Below are positions 54,294 to 62,734 of a stretch of 64,000 bases of DNA, piece by piece. This DNA is from Pedobacter steynii (lineage in GTDB: Bacteria > Bacteroidota > Bacteroidia > Sphingobacteriales > Sphingobacteriaceae). The DNA lies in NCBI RefSeq assembly GCF_001721645.1, contig NZ_CP017141.1, positions 868,001 through 932,000 of the forward strand. The letters are read 5' to 3'. Both the position numbers and the translations under genes were made by a program. The notes under the pieces are model-generated. The model was not told the origin of the DNA. It worked only from the letters and a program-made list of their open reading frames with translations, and did not search any database. Every line of letters starts with the position of its first letter. The stretch's first letter is position 1.

Positions 54294-56816
54294 ATGAGCC
54301 TCAGGAAATCTATGATTTTAGCGCTGGCTATGATTCCATCATGGCTATTTGCTCAGCATGAATCTGGCAGCCCCTACATATTTAACCGGATACCGTTAAA
54401 TACAGATGCCTATGTACAACTTCCATTAGGTAGTATAAAAGCTAAAGGATGGCTGTTAAAGCAACTGGAACTACAAAAAGATGGCGCTACCGGAAATGCG
54501 GAATTACTTTATCCTGAAAGCAGCAATCTTGGGGCAGATTCTGACTGGCTGGGGGGCAAAGGCGAAAGCTGGGAACGTGCTCCCTATTATGTAAAAGGGC
54601 TTATTGCACTTGCTTATACCCTCGGAGATCCCGGTTTAAAAGCAAAATCAGAAAAATGGATCAACTGGACATTAGATCACCAACAGCCAGATGGCTCTTT
54701 TGGGCCAGTCAAAATGAAAGACTGGTGGCCAAGAATGCCCATGATGTATGCCATACAAAGTTATTATGAAGCTACAGGCGACAAACGGGTAATTGGCTTT
54801 TTCAGCAGGTACTTTAAATACCAGCTGGACAACCTGGATAAACAACCTTTATCAGAATGGAGCAAATCAAGAACTGCAGACAATATAGAAATCGTCTTGT
54901 GGCTGTACAACAGGACAGGAGAAAAATCGCTCTTACAACTGGCAGAAAAATTAAAATCACAAGCCTATCCATGGGCAAATATTTTTACCGGCAATCAATT
55001 TTACCATTACGGAGATGACTTTCACACCAAACACAGTGTTAGTGTAGGACAGGCGCTGAAGTTCCCTGCAGTCTACTCACAACTCAATAACACCCCATTT
55101 TACAGAGATGCGACTCAGAAAGGCATTGATCATTTGATGAGGGACCATGGGCAGTCGACAGGAATTGCCTCGGGTACTGAATTTCTTGCAGGAAGAAGTT
55201 CCTTTCAGGGAACCGAAACCTGTACGGTAGTGGAATGGATGCAAAGTCTGGAAACCGCAGCGAGAATAATACATGACGCGAAACTTGGAGACCGGCTTGA
55301 AAAAATAGCCTTTAATACCCTACCAGCACAATTTAGCAGGGACATTAAATCTCATTTATATTATACACAACCTAACCAGGTGTATTGCAAACATGGCAAT
55401 TCAGGCTTTGATGAAGATTATGATGGGGCTTTACTGTTAAGTCCCTATGCTGGAATGGGCTGTTGCAGGTACAACATGCATATGGGTTGGCCTTACTTCG
55501 TTAAAAACAGCTGGGCAGTTACTCCAGACAAAGGCCTGGCAGTAATCGCCTATGCTCCGGTTGAGGTAAATGCTTTTGTAGCGGGGGGTGTTCCCGTAAA
55601 ACTTCAGGTGATGACAAATTATCCATTTGAAGAAGAGATCAAAATTAAGGTTGATCTGAAAAAGGCAAGCCACTTTCCCTTAAAACTACGCATTCCGGAA
55701 TGGTGCAAAAACCCTCAGATTTCTATCAATGGCAAAACTTTGCCTGGTGTTAAAACTGGTCAGATTTATACCATTAGCAGAACATGGAACACCGATGACC
55801 AGGTACTCATCCGCTTCCCTATGGAGGTAAAACTCAGCAGTCAGGTCAATCATTCGGTCACCGTAGAACGCGGGCCAATTGTATATGGATTGAAGATGGA
55901 TGCCCGATACAGCATCAGGAAAAAGCATCCTGTTGAGGGCTTTTTCGACTACGAAGTTTCTCCCTCTTCTGCCTGGAATTATGGATTGTTTTTAAATGGA
56001 AAAGACCTTACCGGAACAATTAAAGTTCAACGTACTGCGATGCCGGAAAATCCTTTTATACAGTCTGCCACCCCTGTAAAACTAACTGTTACGGCAAAAA
56101 AAATCCCTTCCTGGACTCTGGCATACAACAAAATGCATGCGCTTGAAGTGCCCCGAACTCCGGTAGCTTCATCAGAACAAACAGAAGAAATTACACTTAC
56201 CCCATTTGGATCAGAAAATATCAGGATCAGTAATTTTCCGGTTATCGGAGTTCCGGAAAAAGCAGGAAAAACCTTTAAAGAGAATTTCAGCAAAGCAACG
56301 CTTAAAGACTGGCTTTTATACGGTGGCAGTTGGTTTATTAAAGATGGCGCCATCCATGCTGCATCTAACAAAGGTTCCTGGGGATACGGGATACATGGAT
56401 CTAAAGCCATTGCCGGAAACACCTTTTTTTCTGACCTGAGTTACAAAGCAACGGTACAACTGGACGCTAAGGGTGATGCCGGATTGATATTCAGAGTGAC
56501 CGATCATGTGATCGGATCCGAAGCTTATAATGGATACTATTTAGGCATCAATGCAGATTCCGGCCAGATCCAGCTGGGCAAATCGTCAAATCAAAAATGG
56601 ACAGTGCTGGCTACGGAACAACAAAAACTGAAAACAGGAAAAGCCTATAAGGTCATGATATCAGCCAAAGGTGCCGAGATCAAAGTGTATTTTAACAACG
56701 CTGTAAAACCTGTCTTCTCTGTGACCGATAATGAATTCAAAAGCGGGTCTATTGGTGTAAGAGCTTATGATGCATTGGCCAGTATAGATAATTTAGAGGC
56801 TAAAGCAATCAAATAG
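54294..56816 (+). CDS. GH127-type beta-L-arabinofuranosidase (DUF1680) with C-terminal LamG/DUF1080-like domain
   Basis: About 840 aa from ATG at 54294 (MSLRKSMILALAMIPSWLFAQ signal); the longer frame from 54078 is the promoter read as protein. The (alpha/alpha)6 barrel has FLAGRSSFQGTETC with Glu308 and Cys310, and GMGCCRYNMHMGWP with Cys390-Cys391, matching the Glu-Cys-Cys-Cys zinc site and Cys nucleophile of HypBA1-type enzymes. Beta domains follow (about 450-640). Residues about 660-840 (KDWLLYGGSWFIKDGAIHAAS, AGLIFRVTD, GSIGVRAYDALASIDNLEAK) form a jelly-roll of the DUF1080/CBM66 kind. It is 56 nt upstream of a sodium symporter gene. Confidence 0.85.
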   Translation: MSLRKSMILALAMIPSWLFAQHESGSPYIFNRIPLNTDAYVQLPLGSIKAKGWLLKQLELQKDGATGNAELLYPESSNLGADSDWLGGKGESWERAPYYVKGLIALAYTLGDPGLKAKSEKWINWTLDHQQPDGSFGPVKMKDWWPRMPMMYAIQSYYEATGDKRVIGFFSRYFKYQLDNLDKQPLSEWSKSRTADNIEIVLWLYNRTGEKSLLQLAEKLKSQAYPWANIFTGNQFYHYGDDFHTKHSVSVGQALKFPAVYSQLNNTPFYRDATQKGIDHLMRDHGQSTGIASGTEFLAGRSSFQGTETCTVVEWMQSLETAARIIHDAKLGDRLEKIAFNTLPAQFSRDIKSHLYYTQPNQVYCKHGNSGFDEDYDGALLLSPYAGMGCCRYNMHMGWPYFVKNSWAVTPDKGLAVIAYAPVEVNAFVAGGVPVKLQVMTNYPFEEEIKIKVDLKKASHFPLKLRIPEWCKNPQISINGKTLPGVKTGQIYTISRTWNTDDQVLIRFPMEVKLSSQVNHSVTVERGPIVYGLKMDARYSIRKKHPVEGFFDYEVSPSSAWNYGLFLNGKDLTGTIKVQRTAMPENPFIQSATPVKLTVTAKKIPSWTLAYNKMHALEVPRTPVASSEQTEEITLTPFGSENIRISNFPVIGVPEKAGKTFKENFSKATLKDWLLYGGSWFIKDGAIHAASNKGSWGYGIHGSKAIAGNTFFSDLSYKATVQLDAKGDAGLIFRVTDHVIGSEAYNGYYLGINADSGQIQLGKSSNQKWTVLATEQQKLKTGKAYKVMISAKGAEIKVYFNNAVKPVFSVTDNEFKSGSIGVRAYDALASIDNLEAKAIK

Positions 56817-56872
56817 ATAAAACTCTTTGGCTATATTAGTAAAAGATATCAGCTATCATTGCCTCCTTATAA

Positions 56873-58477
56873 ATGAACATTACTGCTTTTGCCACCTTTA
56901 TTATCGTCACCTTTCTGGTTGCTTTGATTTCCTGGGTGAAGACCCGAAGACATAAAATAACCACCTCTGCGGGACTCTTTTTAGCAAACCGAAAATTGAG
57001 CTTCACTGCAGTCGGTACCGCTTTATTTTTCACCAATATCAGTGCTGCAGAATTTGTAGGCAACAGCGAATCCGTATACCTCAACAACATGACAGTAATG
57101 GCCTGGGGCATAAGTTCCGTATTTGCCATGCTCATTGTTTCTGAATTTGTAATCCCTGTTTATTTAAAGGGAGCCATGTCTACTACACCTGATTTTCTGG
57201 AAAACAGGTACGATTCGCAAACCAAGAAACTGGTATCTATTGTTTTCCTGATTGGATATATGGTTAATCTATTACCGATTGTATTGTATACCGGTGCTGT
57301 AGCATTAAATGGTTTGTTTCATTTTTCAGATATCTGGGATATTAGTTATGGTGCCAGCATATGGATCCTGGTTTGGTGTATCGGACTGATCGGCAGTTTA
57401 TACTCCATTCTCGGCGGATTAAAAGCCATTGTGATTTCGGATCTTGTATTAGGCGTCTGCATGTTCAGCGGGGCCTTATTGCTGGCCTATTTCGGATTAA
57501 AATACGTTGGCAATGGCGATTTACAGAACGGCATACACACCATACTCTCCTCAAAGACAGAACACCTCAATTCCATCGGAACTGCCGGCGATGCCATTCC
57601 ATTTTCTACCATTTTTACGGGTATGATCTTAATGAATCTGTTCTACTGGGGCACGGAACAGGTTATTGTACAACAAGCCCTGGCCTCTTCCAACCTGGAG
57701 GCCAGTCAGAAGGGGATTGCGCTTGCCTGTGCAGGAAAACTGCTGGGTCCTTTACTTTTTATTTTACCAGGGATTATTGCCGTTCATATGTACCAAAGCA
57801 TGGAAAATACAACCGAAGTATTTTCCAGGGTAGTAAGTGAGGTATCCCCTCCTGTGCTAAGCGGCTTTATTGCAGCAGTTATTTTCGGTGCAGCGATCAC
57901 CTCCTTCTCTCCCGGTCTTAATAGTGCAAGCACCTTGTTCATCTTAAATCTGTACAAGCCTTTTAAAGAGAAAGAGGGCATTCCTGTTACTGAAAAGAAT
58001 TTGCTGAAGACCTCCAAACGGTTCGAGATGTTTGCCTCATTACTGGCCATGTTCATTGCCCCCCTGTTCCTTTTTTCAAGCGACAGCTTTTATACTTTTA
58101 TGCAGAAGATCAATGCGGCATTCAGCATCCCCATCTTTACCATCATGTTTGTCGGATTTGTCACCAAAAAGGTTCCACCAATTGCGGCAAAAATAGGTCT
58201 GGCATTTTGCCTTACCGGATACATACTCACACAAATGGTTTTTGATACCGGCATCCATTTTTTGCATGTACTTGCCATTCTTTTTGTCCTCACCTCAGTC
58301 ATCATGCTGATCATCGGAAAACTATATCCGATGGAAAGGGCATATGTAGCACAGAACAAACCGGTTGTTGACCTCAAACCCTGGAAGTACCGCCATTGGG
58401 TAAACGGTCTCCTCCTGCTCATCATGATCCTGCTATTCCTGCTATTCTCCCCGCTTTATCTTTCAGCAGCCAGGTAA
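56873..58477 (+). CDS. Sodium/sugar cotransporter (SSS family, SGLT-like)
   Basis: A polytopic protein of 534 aa with about 14 TM helices. Family stretches: LFLANRKLSFTAVGTALFFTNISAAEFVGNSESVY, TTPDFLENRYDSQTKKLVSI and LYSILGGLKAIVISDLVLG. FYWGTEQVIVQQALASSNLEASQKG is typical of SGLT-type sugar symporters. It shares the plus-strand unit with the GH127 gene, so it probably imports the arabinose or other monosaccharide that enzyme releases. It is convergent with the esterase gene with no bases between the stops (58477/58478), so the two transcripts probably overlap. Confidence 0.9.
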   Translation: MNITAFATFIIVTFLVALISWVKTRRHKITTSAGLFLANRKLSFTAVGTALFFTNISAAEFVGNSESVYLNNMTVMAWGISSVFAMLIVSEFVIPVYLKGAMSTTPDFLENRYDSQTKKLVSIVFLIGYMVNLLPIVLYTGAVALNGLFHFSDIWDISYGASIWILVWCIGLIGSLYSILGGLKAIVISDLVLGVCMFSGALLLAYFGLKYVGNGDLQNGIHTILSSKTEHLNSIGTAGDAIPFSTIFTGMILMNLFYWGTEQVIVQQALASSNLEASQKGIALACAGKLLGPLLFILPGIIAVHMYQSMENTTEVFSRVVSEVSPPVLSGFIAAVIFGAAITSFSPGLNSASTLFILNLYKPFKEKEGIPVTEKNLLKTSKRFEMFASLLAMFIAPLFLFSSDSFYTFMQKINAAFSIPIFTIMFVGFVTKKVPPIAAKIGLAFCLTGYILTQMVFDTGIHFLHVLAILFVLTSVIMLIIGKLYPMERAYVAQNKPVVDLKPWKYRHWVNGLLLLIMILLFLLFSPLYLSAAR

Positions 58478-60478
58478 TTACTTCGTGCTATCAGCCCATT
58501 TATCTGTCCGGAATGGGGATGCAGGAAGTCCGACGCCATTTACCAGGTTACATACCGGATTATTGGCCCAGGCATACCTTACCGCAACCGGTTCAGGAAC
58601 CTCCTTACTGCTCAGCACAATTTGATTTCCTTTGATTTCTGCTTTGGCCCAGTGAAATTTCTGATCTGAACCGGCAATAGCAAAGCCTTTCAGTTCTGCA
58701 CCATCACTGGTTTTTAATCCTTCAGCTGCAGTGAAATTCAGTTTAACAACACCCGATTCTATTTTAGCAGACTGGTACACGGGTCCGGTATAAGGAACCT
58801 TAATACCATAGGTTTTTGCAAGCGCAATTAAAGCCAGCCTTTTGCCCACGTCCTGCTTATTTTTTGGGTGGATATCTCCTGCATCACCGAGGTCGATAGA
58901 CACCGCCATTCCGGTATTTGGCAGGGAAAGTGCTCCGCGCTGTGCATCTCTTAATTCCGCCCATGCAGAAGCCACCGGTTTTTCATCTACCTTCATAAAA
59001 TTAGCCAGCTGTACAAAATAGAAAGGAAAATCTCCAATTCCCCATTGCTTTCTCCAGTCTGTGATCATTGCTGGAAAAAGTGTACGGTATTGATGTGCCC
59101 GGTCTGCATTGCTCTCCCCCTGATACCAGATAGCCCCTTTTATCGGGAACTGCAGGAAGGGATGAATCATGGCATTGTATAACACCGTGGTTCGGTTGGG
59201 ACCAGTACTCAATGCGGGTGTTGGGGGGATATCTTTGAGGTTCAGGCCCACTTTATATTGCCATTCTCCATCCAGGGAAAAACGCGACCCGCCTTCAGAA
59301 ACAAGAGAAATCACGTCCTTATTACCATAAATCCCACCACCACCAGAGCCATCAAAGATCCTGACTACCAGTGCAAACGTTCCGGCCTTTACTTTATTTG
59401 CCGGAATGGTATAGCTCCGTGGTTTATTATAGCCCTCCGTCTCCCCTATTTTTTCACCATCGAAAAACGTAATGTCATTATCGTCAATGGTCCCCAGGTT
59501 AATGGTCAGTTCTTTGCCCTCCCAGGCCTGTGGAATGGTAATGTTTTTTCTAAACCAGACTACTCCATCAAATCCAGGCATTCCCGCCTGTTCCCATTCT
59601 GTTGGCAATGACATCACCTTCCATGAAGAAACATCCAGTGAGTTGGCAATCCAGGCTGGCTTGCCCGCTACCAGACCTGTATCTTTTGCAAGCACTAACT
59701 GTTGCCAGCTGGCCAATTGCTGCTCAAGGCTGGAACCGCTTTTATCCTTTTCCGAATTTTCAATTTTGTGGACCGCTTCCACAAAATCAGGCATTGTTTT
59801 AAGCGTAGCGCCACTGGTCCATGCTTCGGCAATCGTACCGCCCCATGAGGTATGTATTAATCCAATCGGTACTTTGGTTTTATTATAGATCTCTCTGGCA
59901 AAGAAATAAGCCACAGAAGAGAATTCGGCAACATATTGAGAATTACAGGGCTTCCATCCTGAATTGGCAACCTTAGCATCATTCAAAGGAGAATTACTGG
60001 TCACGTGATCAACCTGCAATAACCGGATATCCGGATATTTAGCCGCTGCAATTTCCTGCTCATAATTATTTACCTTTCCCCATCCCGCCAAAGGCATCTC
60101 CATATTAGATTGTCCGGAACAAACCCATACTTCACCAATCATGATATTCATTAAGATCAATGGATCTCCATCAGAGATCGTCATTGCATAAGGCCCGCCA
60201 TAAGATGGGGTAGCCACCAAAATCTTCCAGTTGCCAAGCTCGTCTGCTTTTGAAGTATAACGCGCACTGCTCCAGGTGGTACTGATGCTGATCGTTTTTC
60301 CAGGATCAGCCTTACCCCAAACCACAGCCTTCGTCTTTTGCTGGAAAACCATGTAATCGCTAAATATAGAAGGCAGCTTTACTTTTGCCTGAACAAAGTT
60401 GCTGATACAAAGCATTACAGAAAATAGGGTAAGGGACAAAAGCCTTTGCTGGATTTTCTTTTTAAGATTCATAGTCAT
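58478..60478 (-). CDS. Sialate O-acetylesterase-type SGNH esterase
   Basis: A protein of 666 aa with signal MNLKKKIQQRLLSLTLFSVMLCISNFVQA (second ATG of MTM is equally likely). Catalytic Ser124 in VCSGQSNMEMP; Asp535 and His537 in GDIHPKNKQDVGKRLAL. An inserted galactose-binding jelly-roll (about 300-400, WFRKNITIPQAWEGKELTINLGTIDDNDITFFDG) is common in this class. In plant-glycan loci such enzymes usually deacetylate hemicellulose or pectin rather than sialic acid. It is the third gene of the alpha-galactosidase operon, 19 nt after the GH36 gene. Confidence 0.88.
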   Translation of the reverse strand: MTMNLKKKIQQRLLSLTLFSVMLCISNFVQAKVKLPSIFSDYMVFQQKTKAVVWGKADPGKTISISTTWSSARYTSKADELGNWKILVATPSYGGPYAMTISDGDPLILMNIMIGEVWVCSGQSNMEMPLAGWGKVNNYEQEIAAAKYPDIRLLQVDHVTSNSPLNDAKVANSGWKPCNSQYVAEFSSVAYFFAREIYNKTKVPIGLIHTSWGGTIAEAWTSGATLKTMPDFVEAVHKIENSEKDKSGSSLEQQLASWQQLVLAKDTGLVAGKPAWIANSLDVSSWKVMSLPTEWEQAGMPGFDGVVWFRKNITIPQAWEGKELTINLGTIDDNDITFFDGEKIGETEGYNKPRSYTIPANKVKAGTFALVVRIFDGSGGGGIYGNKDVISLVSEGGSRFSLDGEWQYKVGLNLKDIPPTPALSTGPNRTTVLYNAMIHPFLQFPIKGAIWYQGESNADRAHQYRTLFPAMITDWRKQWGIGDFPFYFVQLANFMKVDEKPVASAWAELRDAQRGALSLPNTGMAVSIDLGDAGDIHPKNKQDVGKRLALIALAKTYGIKVPYTGPVYQSAKIESGVVKLNFTAAEGLKTSDGAELKGFAIAGSDQKFHWAKAEIKGNQIVLSSKEVPEPVAVRYAWANNPVCNLVNGVGLPASPFRTDKWADSTK

Positions 60479-60497
60479 GATTGGTTTTTAACAGGGC

Positions 60498-62714
60498 TTA
60501 ATTTACAGCTTCAATTTTTAAAACCACACTTGTTCTTGATGAATTTACATCTGGATTAAATCCTGCTTTCATCAGAAAGTCGCCGGTATAGGTTGCTTCC
60601 CCTTTAATGCTCGATTTTGTACCGGGATAAAGATTTATTTCCTGGATTTTGTATCTTTTTGCAGGGTCGAGTCCTTTTAACAGAATAGGCGAACTGCTGT
60701 TTACCGCATACCTGTAATTTACAAGGTAATTGAAGATAACGCCTGACGATTTGTTTTCATCCAGGTAAAGCATAGAAGCAACGCTCGATTCTGTTGGGTT
60801 GGACAAGCGGTATTGATTTCCCTGCCAGATGATCCCTTTCAGTGCATCGTAATTCTTTATCGCATCCTGGCAATATTTAAGTTCATCTGAACTGAGTTTA
60901 CTAACCACAATATCAAATCCCAGTTTACCCATCATTGCAACGTCCGTACGGAACTTTATCGGTTGTTTACCCCAGTCCGTCACATGGTTTGAAGTCGCGA
61001 TTGCCGGATAAAAGTAGGAATATTCCCATTGCATAAAAATACGTTCCAAGGGATCTGTATTGTCACTTGGCCAGAATTCGGTAAAATACTGCAGCGCGGC
61101 ATAATCTACCCTGCCACCGCCACCGGAGCAAAGCATCATGGGTACTTTAGGGTATTTTGCCCTGATCCGTTCTAACACTTTATATAAGCCTTTTACATAT
61201 TCTATATAAAAATGGTTTTGGTTTTTAATCGTTGCCGAATGCGCATTATAAATTACCGCATTACAATCCCATTTAATATAAGCCAGATCGGGATTCTTGG
61301 TAAACAGCCCATCTACCACCCCATAAACAAAGTCCTGCACTTTCGGATTGCTGAGGTCAAGCGCCAGTTGGTTCCTGAAATAATGCTCTTCTCTTTGCGG
61401 CTGTTTAACGACCCAATCCGGATGTTTTTCGTACAATTCGCTTTTAGGGTTCACCATTTCAGGCTCTATCCAGATTCCGAATTTCACCTCATTATTTTGT
61501 GCCTCTTTAACCAGAGAAGAGATTCCATTTGGCAATTTCTTTTTATTTTCCTGCCAGTCGCCCAATCCGGCAACATCACCATTACGGGGATATTTGTTGG
61601 CAAACCATCCATCATCCAGGAGGAAAAGATCTACCCCCAGTTTCCTGGTGTCTTTTAGCAGACCGGCAAGTTTGCTCTCATTAAAATCGAAATAAGTAGC
61701 TTCCCAATTGTTTAAAAGCGTTAAGCGGGTACCTTTTCCATCTAACAATTTATAGTTTCTCGCCCATTGCTGCAGGTTCCTGCTCGCCAGACCTTTTCCG
61801 CCTGTAGACAAAGTATATAGGAATACCGGCGTTACAAAAGCCTCCTTTGGCTTTAAGGTATAGGTTGAAGCATAGTTGTTGATGCCGGAAAGAATCCTCA
61901 GGTTGTCCTGAAAGTCAACTTCCAGATCAGTCCGAAAATTACCGCTCCATTCTAATGAACCAAATAAAACAGTTCCTTCATCTTCTGTTGCAGGTTTCCC
62001 TAGAGAGACCATAAACACTGATGGCTGGAACAGATTGGCCCTTGTACCCAATTTGCTGTCCAGCGTTTTTATGCCATGTGTGAGTTTCGATTCTTCGGCC
62101 TGCATCTCTTTGGCCCAATCTCCATGGTATTGATTTAACCAATAACCGGCACTTTTTATATACAGATTTGCAGAAGCAAATTTATGTAAGGTCACCTCAC
62201 CTTTTTCCTGATGCTGAATGGAGCTCCATTGTTCTACCACATCTTCTTTAAAATAAGTTTTATAGTAGAGTGTAACCGAGAAATTGTATGCCGGATCTTT
62301 TAAAACAATGCTAAGCAAGGAAACATTATTGTCAATTTGCTTTAAATCATGACTTACATATTTCAGGTCCAGGGAATTGTTCCCATCTGCATGGGTTACG
62401 CTGATGGCAGGTTCGACCAGATTCCTTGAACCAGACGAGGTATAGGCAGAATTGAGAACACCTGTATAATCTGAAGTCTGCTTGTACAAAGCTGGAACCT
62501 GTAAATATTCTTTGTTGTTTGTTAATTTCTTACCGAAATAAATGGTCCCCAGATGCTTATTGGTATCTGTTTGCAGAACCAATGCATTGTTTTGTGTTTC
62601 GATAGGGATGACCACTGATTGTGCTACAGACTTAAGCGGAATGGAAGCAGAGAAAAGCAGTAGTAAACAGAAAGGGATGAAGGTAGTATTCAATGGGACT
62701 TTAAACATTATCAA
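60498..62714 (-). CDS. Alpha-galactosidase, GH36
   Basis: A secreted retaining enzyme of 738 aa (signal, cleavage near KSVAQS). It has the N-terminal beta-supersandwich and a TIM barrel with FLLDDGWFANKYPRNGDVAGLGDWQ. The nucleophile is Asp483 in YIKWDCN and the acid/base Asp551 in FWPSDNTDPLERI, then a C-terminal beta domain. Length and motifs are those of bacterial GH36. It lies 20 nt after the GH27-like gene, so the two probably act together on alpha-galactosides such as galactomannan side chains or raffinose-type sugars. Confidence 0.93.
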   Translation of the reverse strand: MIMFKVPLNTTFIPFCLLLLFSASIPLKSVAQSVVIPIETQNNALVLQTDTNKHLGTIYFGKKLTNNKEYLQVPALYKQTSDYTGVLNSAYTSSGSRNLVEPAISVTHADGNNSLDLKYVSHDLKQIDNNVSLLSIVLKDPAYNFSVTLYYKTYFKEDVVEQWSSIQHQEKGEVTLHKFASANLYIKSAGYWLNQYHGDWAKEMQAEESKLTHGIKTLDSKLGTRANLFQPSVFMVSLGKPATEDEGTVLFGSLEWSGNFRTDLEVDFQDNLRILSGINNYASTYTLKPKEAFVTPVFLYTLSTGGKGLASRNLQQWARNYKLLDGKGTRLTLLNNWEATYFDFNESKLAGLLKDTRKLGVDLFLLDDGWFANKYPRNGDVAGLGDWQENKKKLPNGISSLVKEAQNNEVKFGIWIEPEMVNPKSELYEKHPDWVVKQPQREEHYFRNQLALDLSNPKVQDFVYGVVDGLFTKNPDLAYIKWDCNAVIYNAHSATIKNQNHFYIEYVKGLYKVLERIRAKYPKVPMMLCSGGGGRVDYAALQYFTEFWPSDNTDPLERIFMQWEYSYFYPAIATSNHVTDWGKQPIKFRTDVAMMGKLGFDIVVSKLSSDELKYCQDAIKNYDALKGIIWQGNQYRLSNPTESSVASMLYLDENKSSGVIFNYLVNYRYAVNSSSPILLKGLDPAKRYKIQEINLYPGTKSSIKGEATYTGDFLMKAGFNPDVNSSRTSVVLKIEAVN

Positions 62715-62734
62715 TGGTTTTATAGCTTATATAA

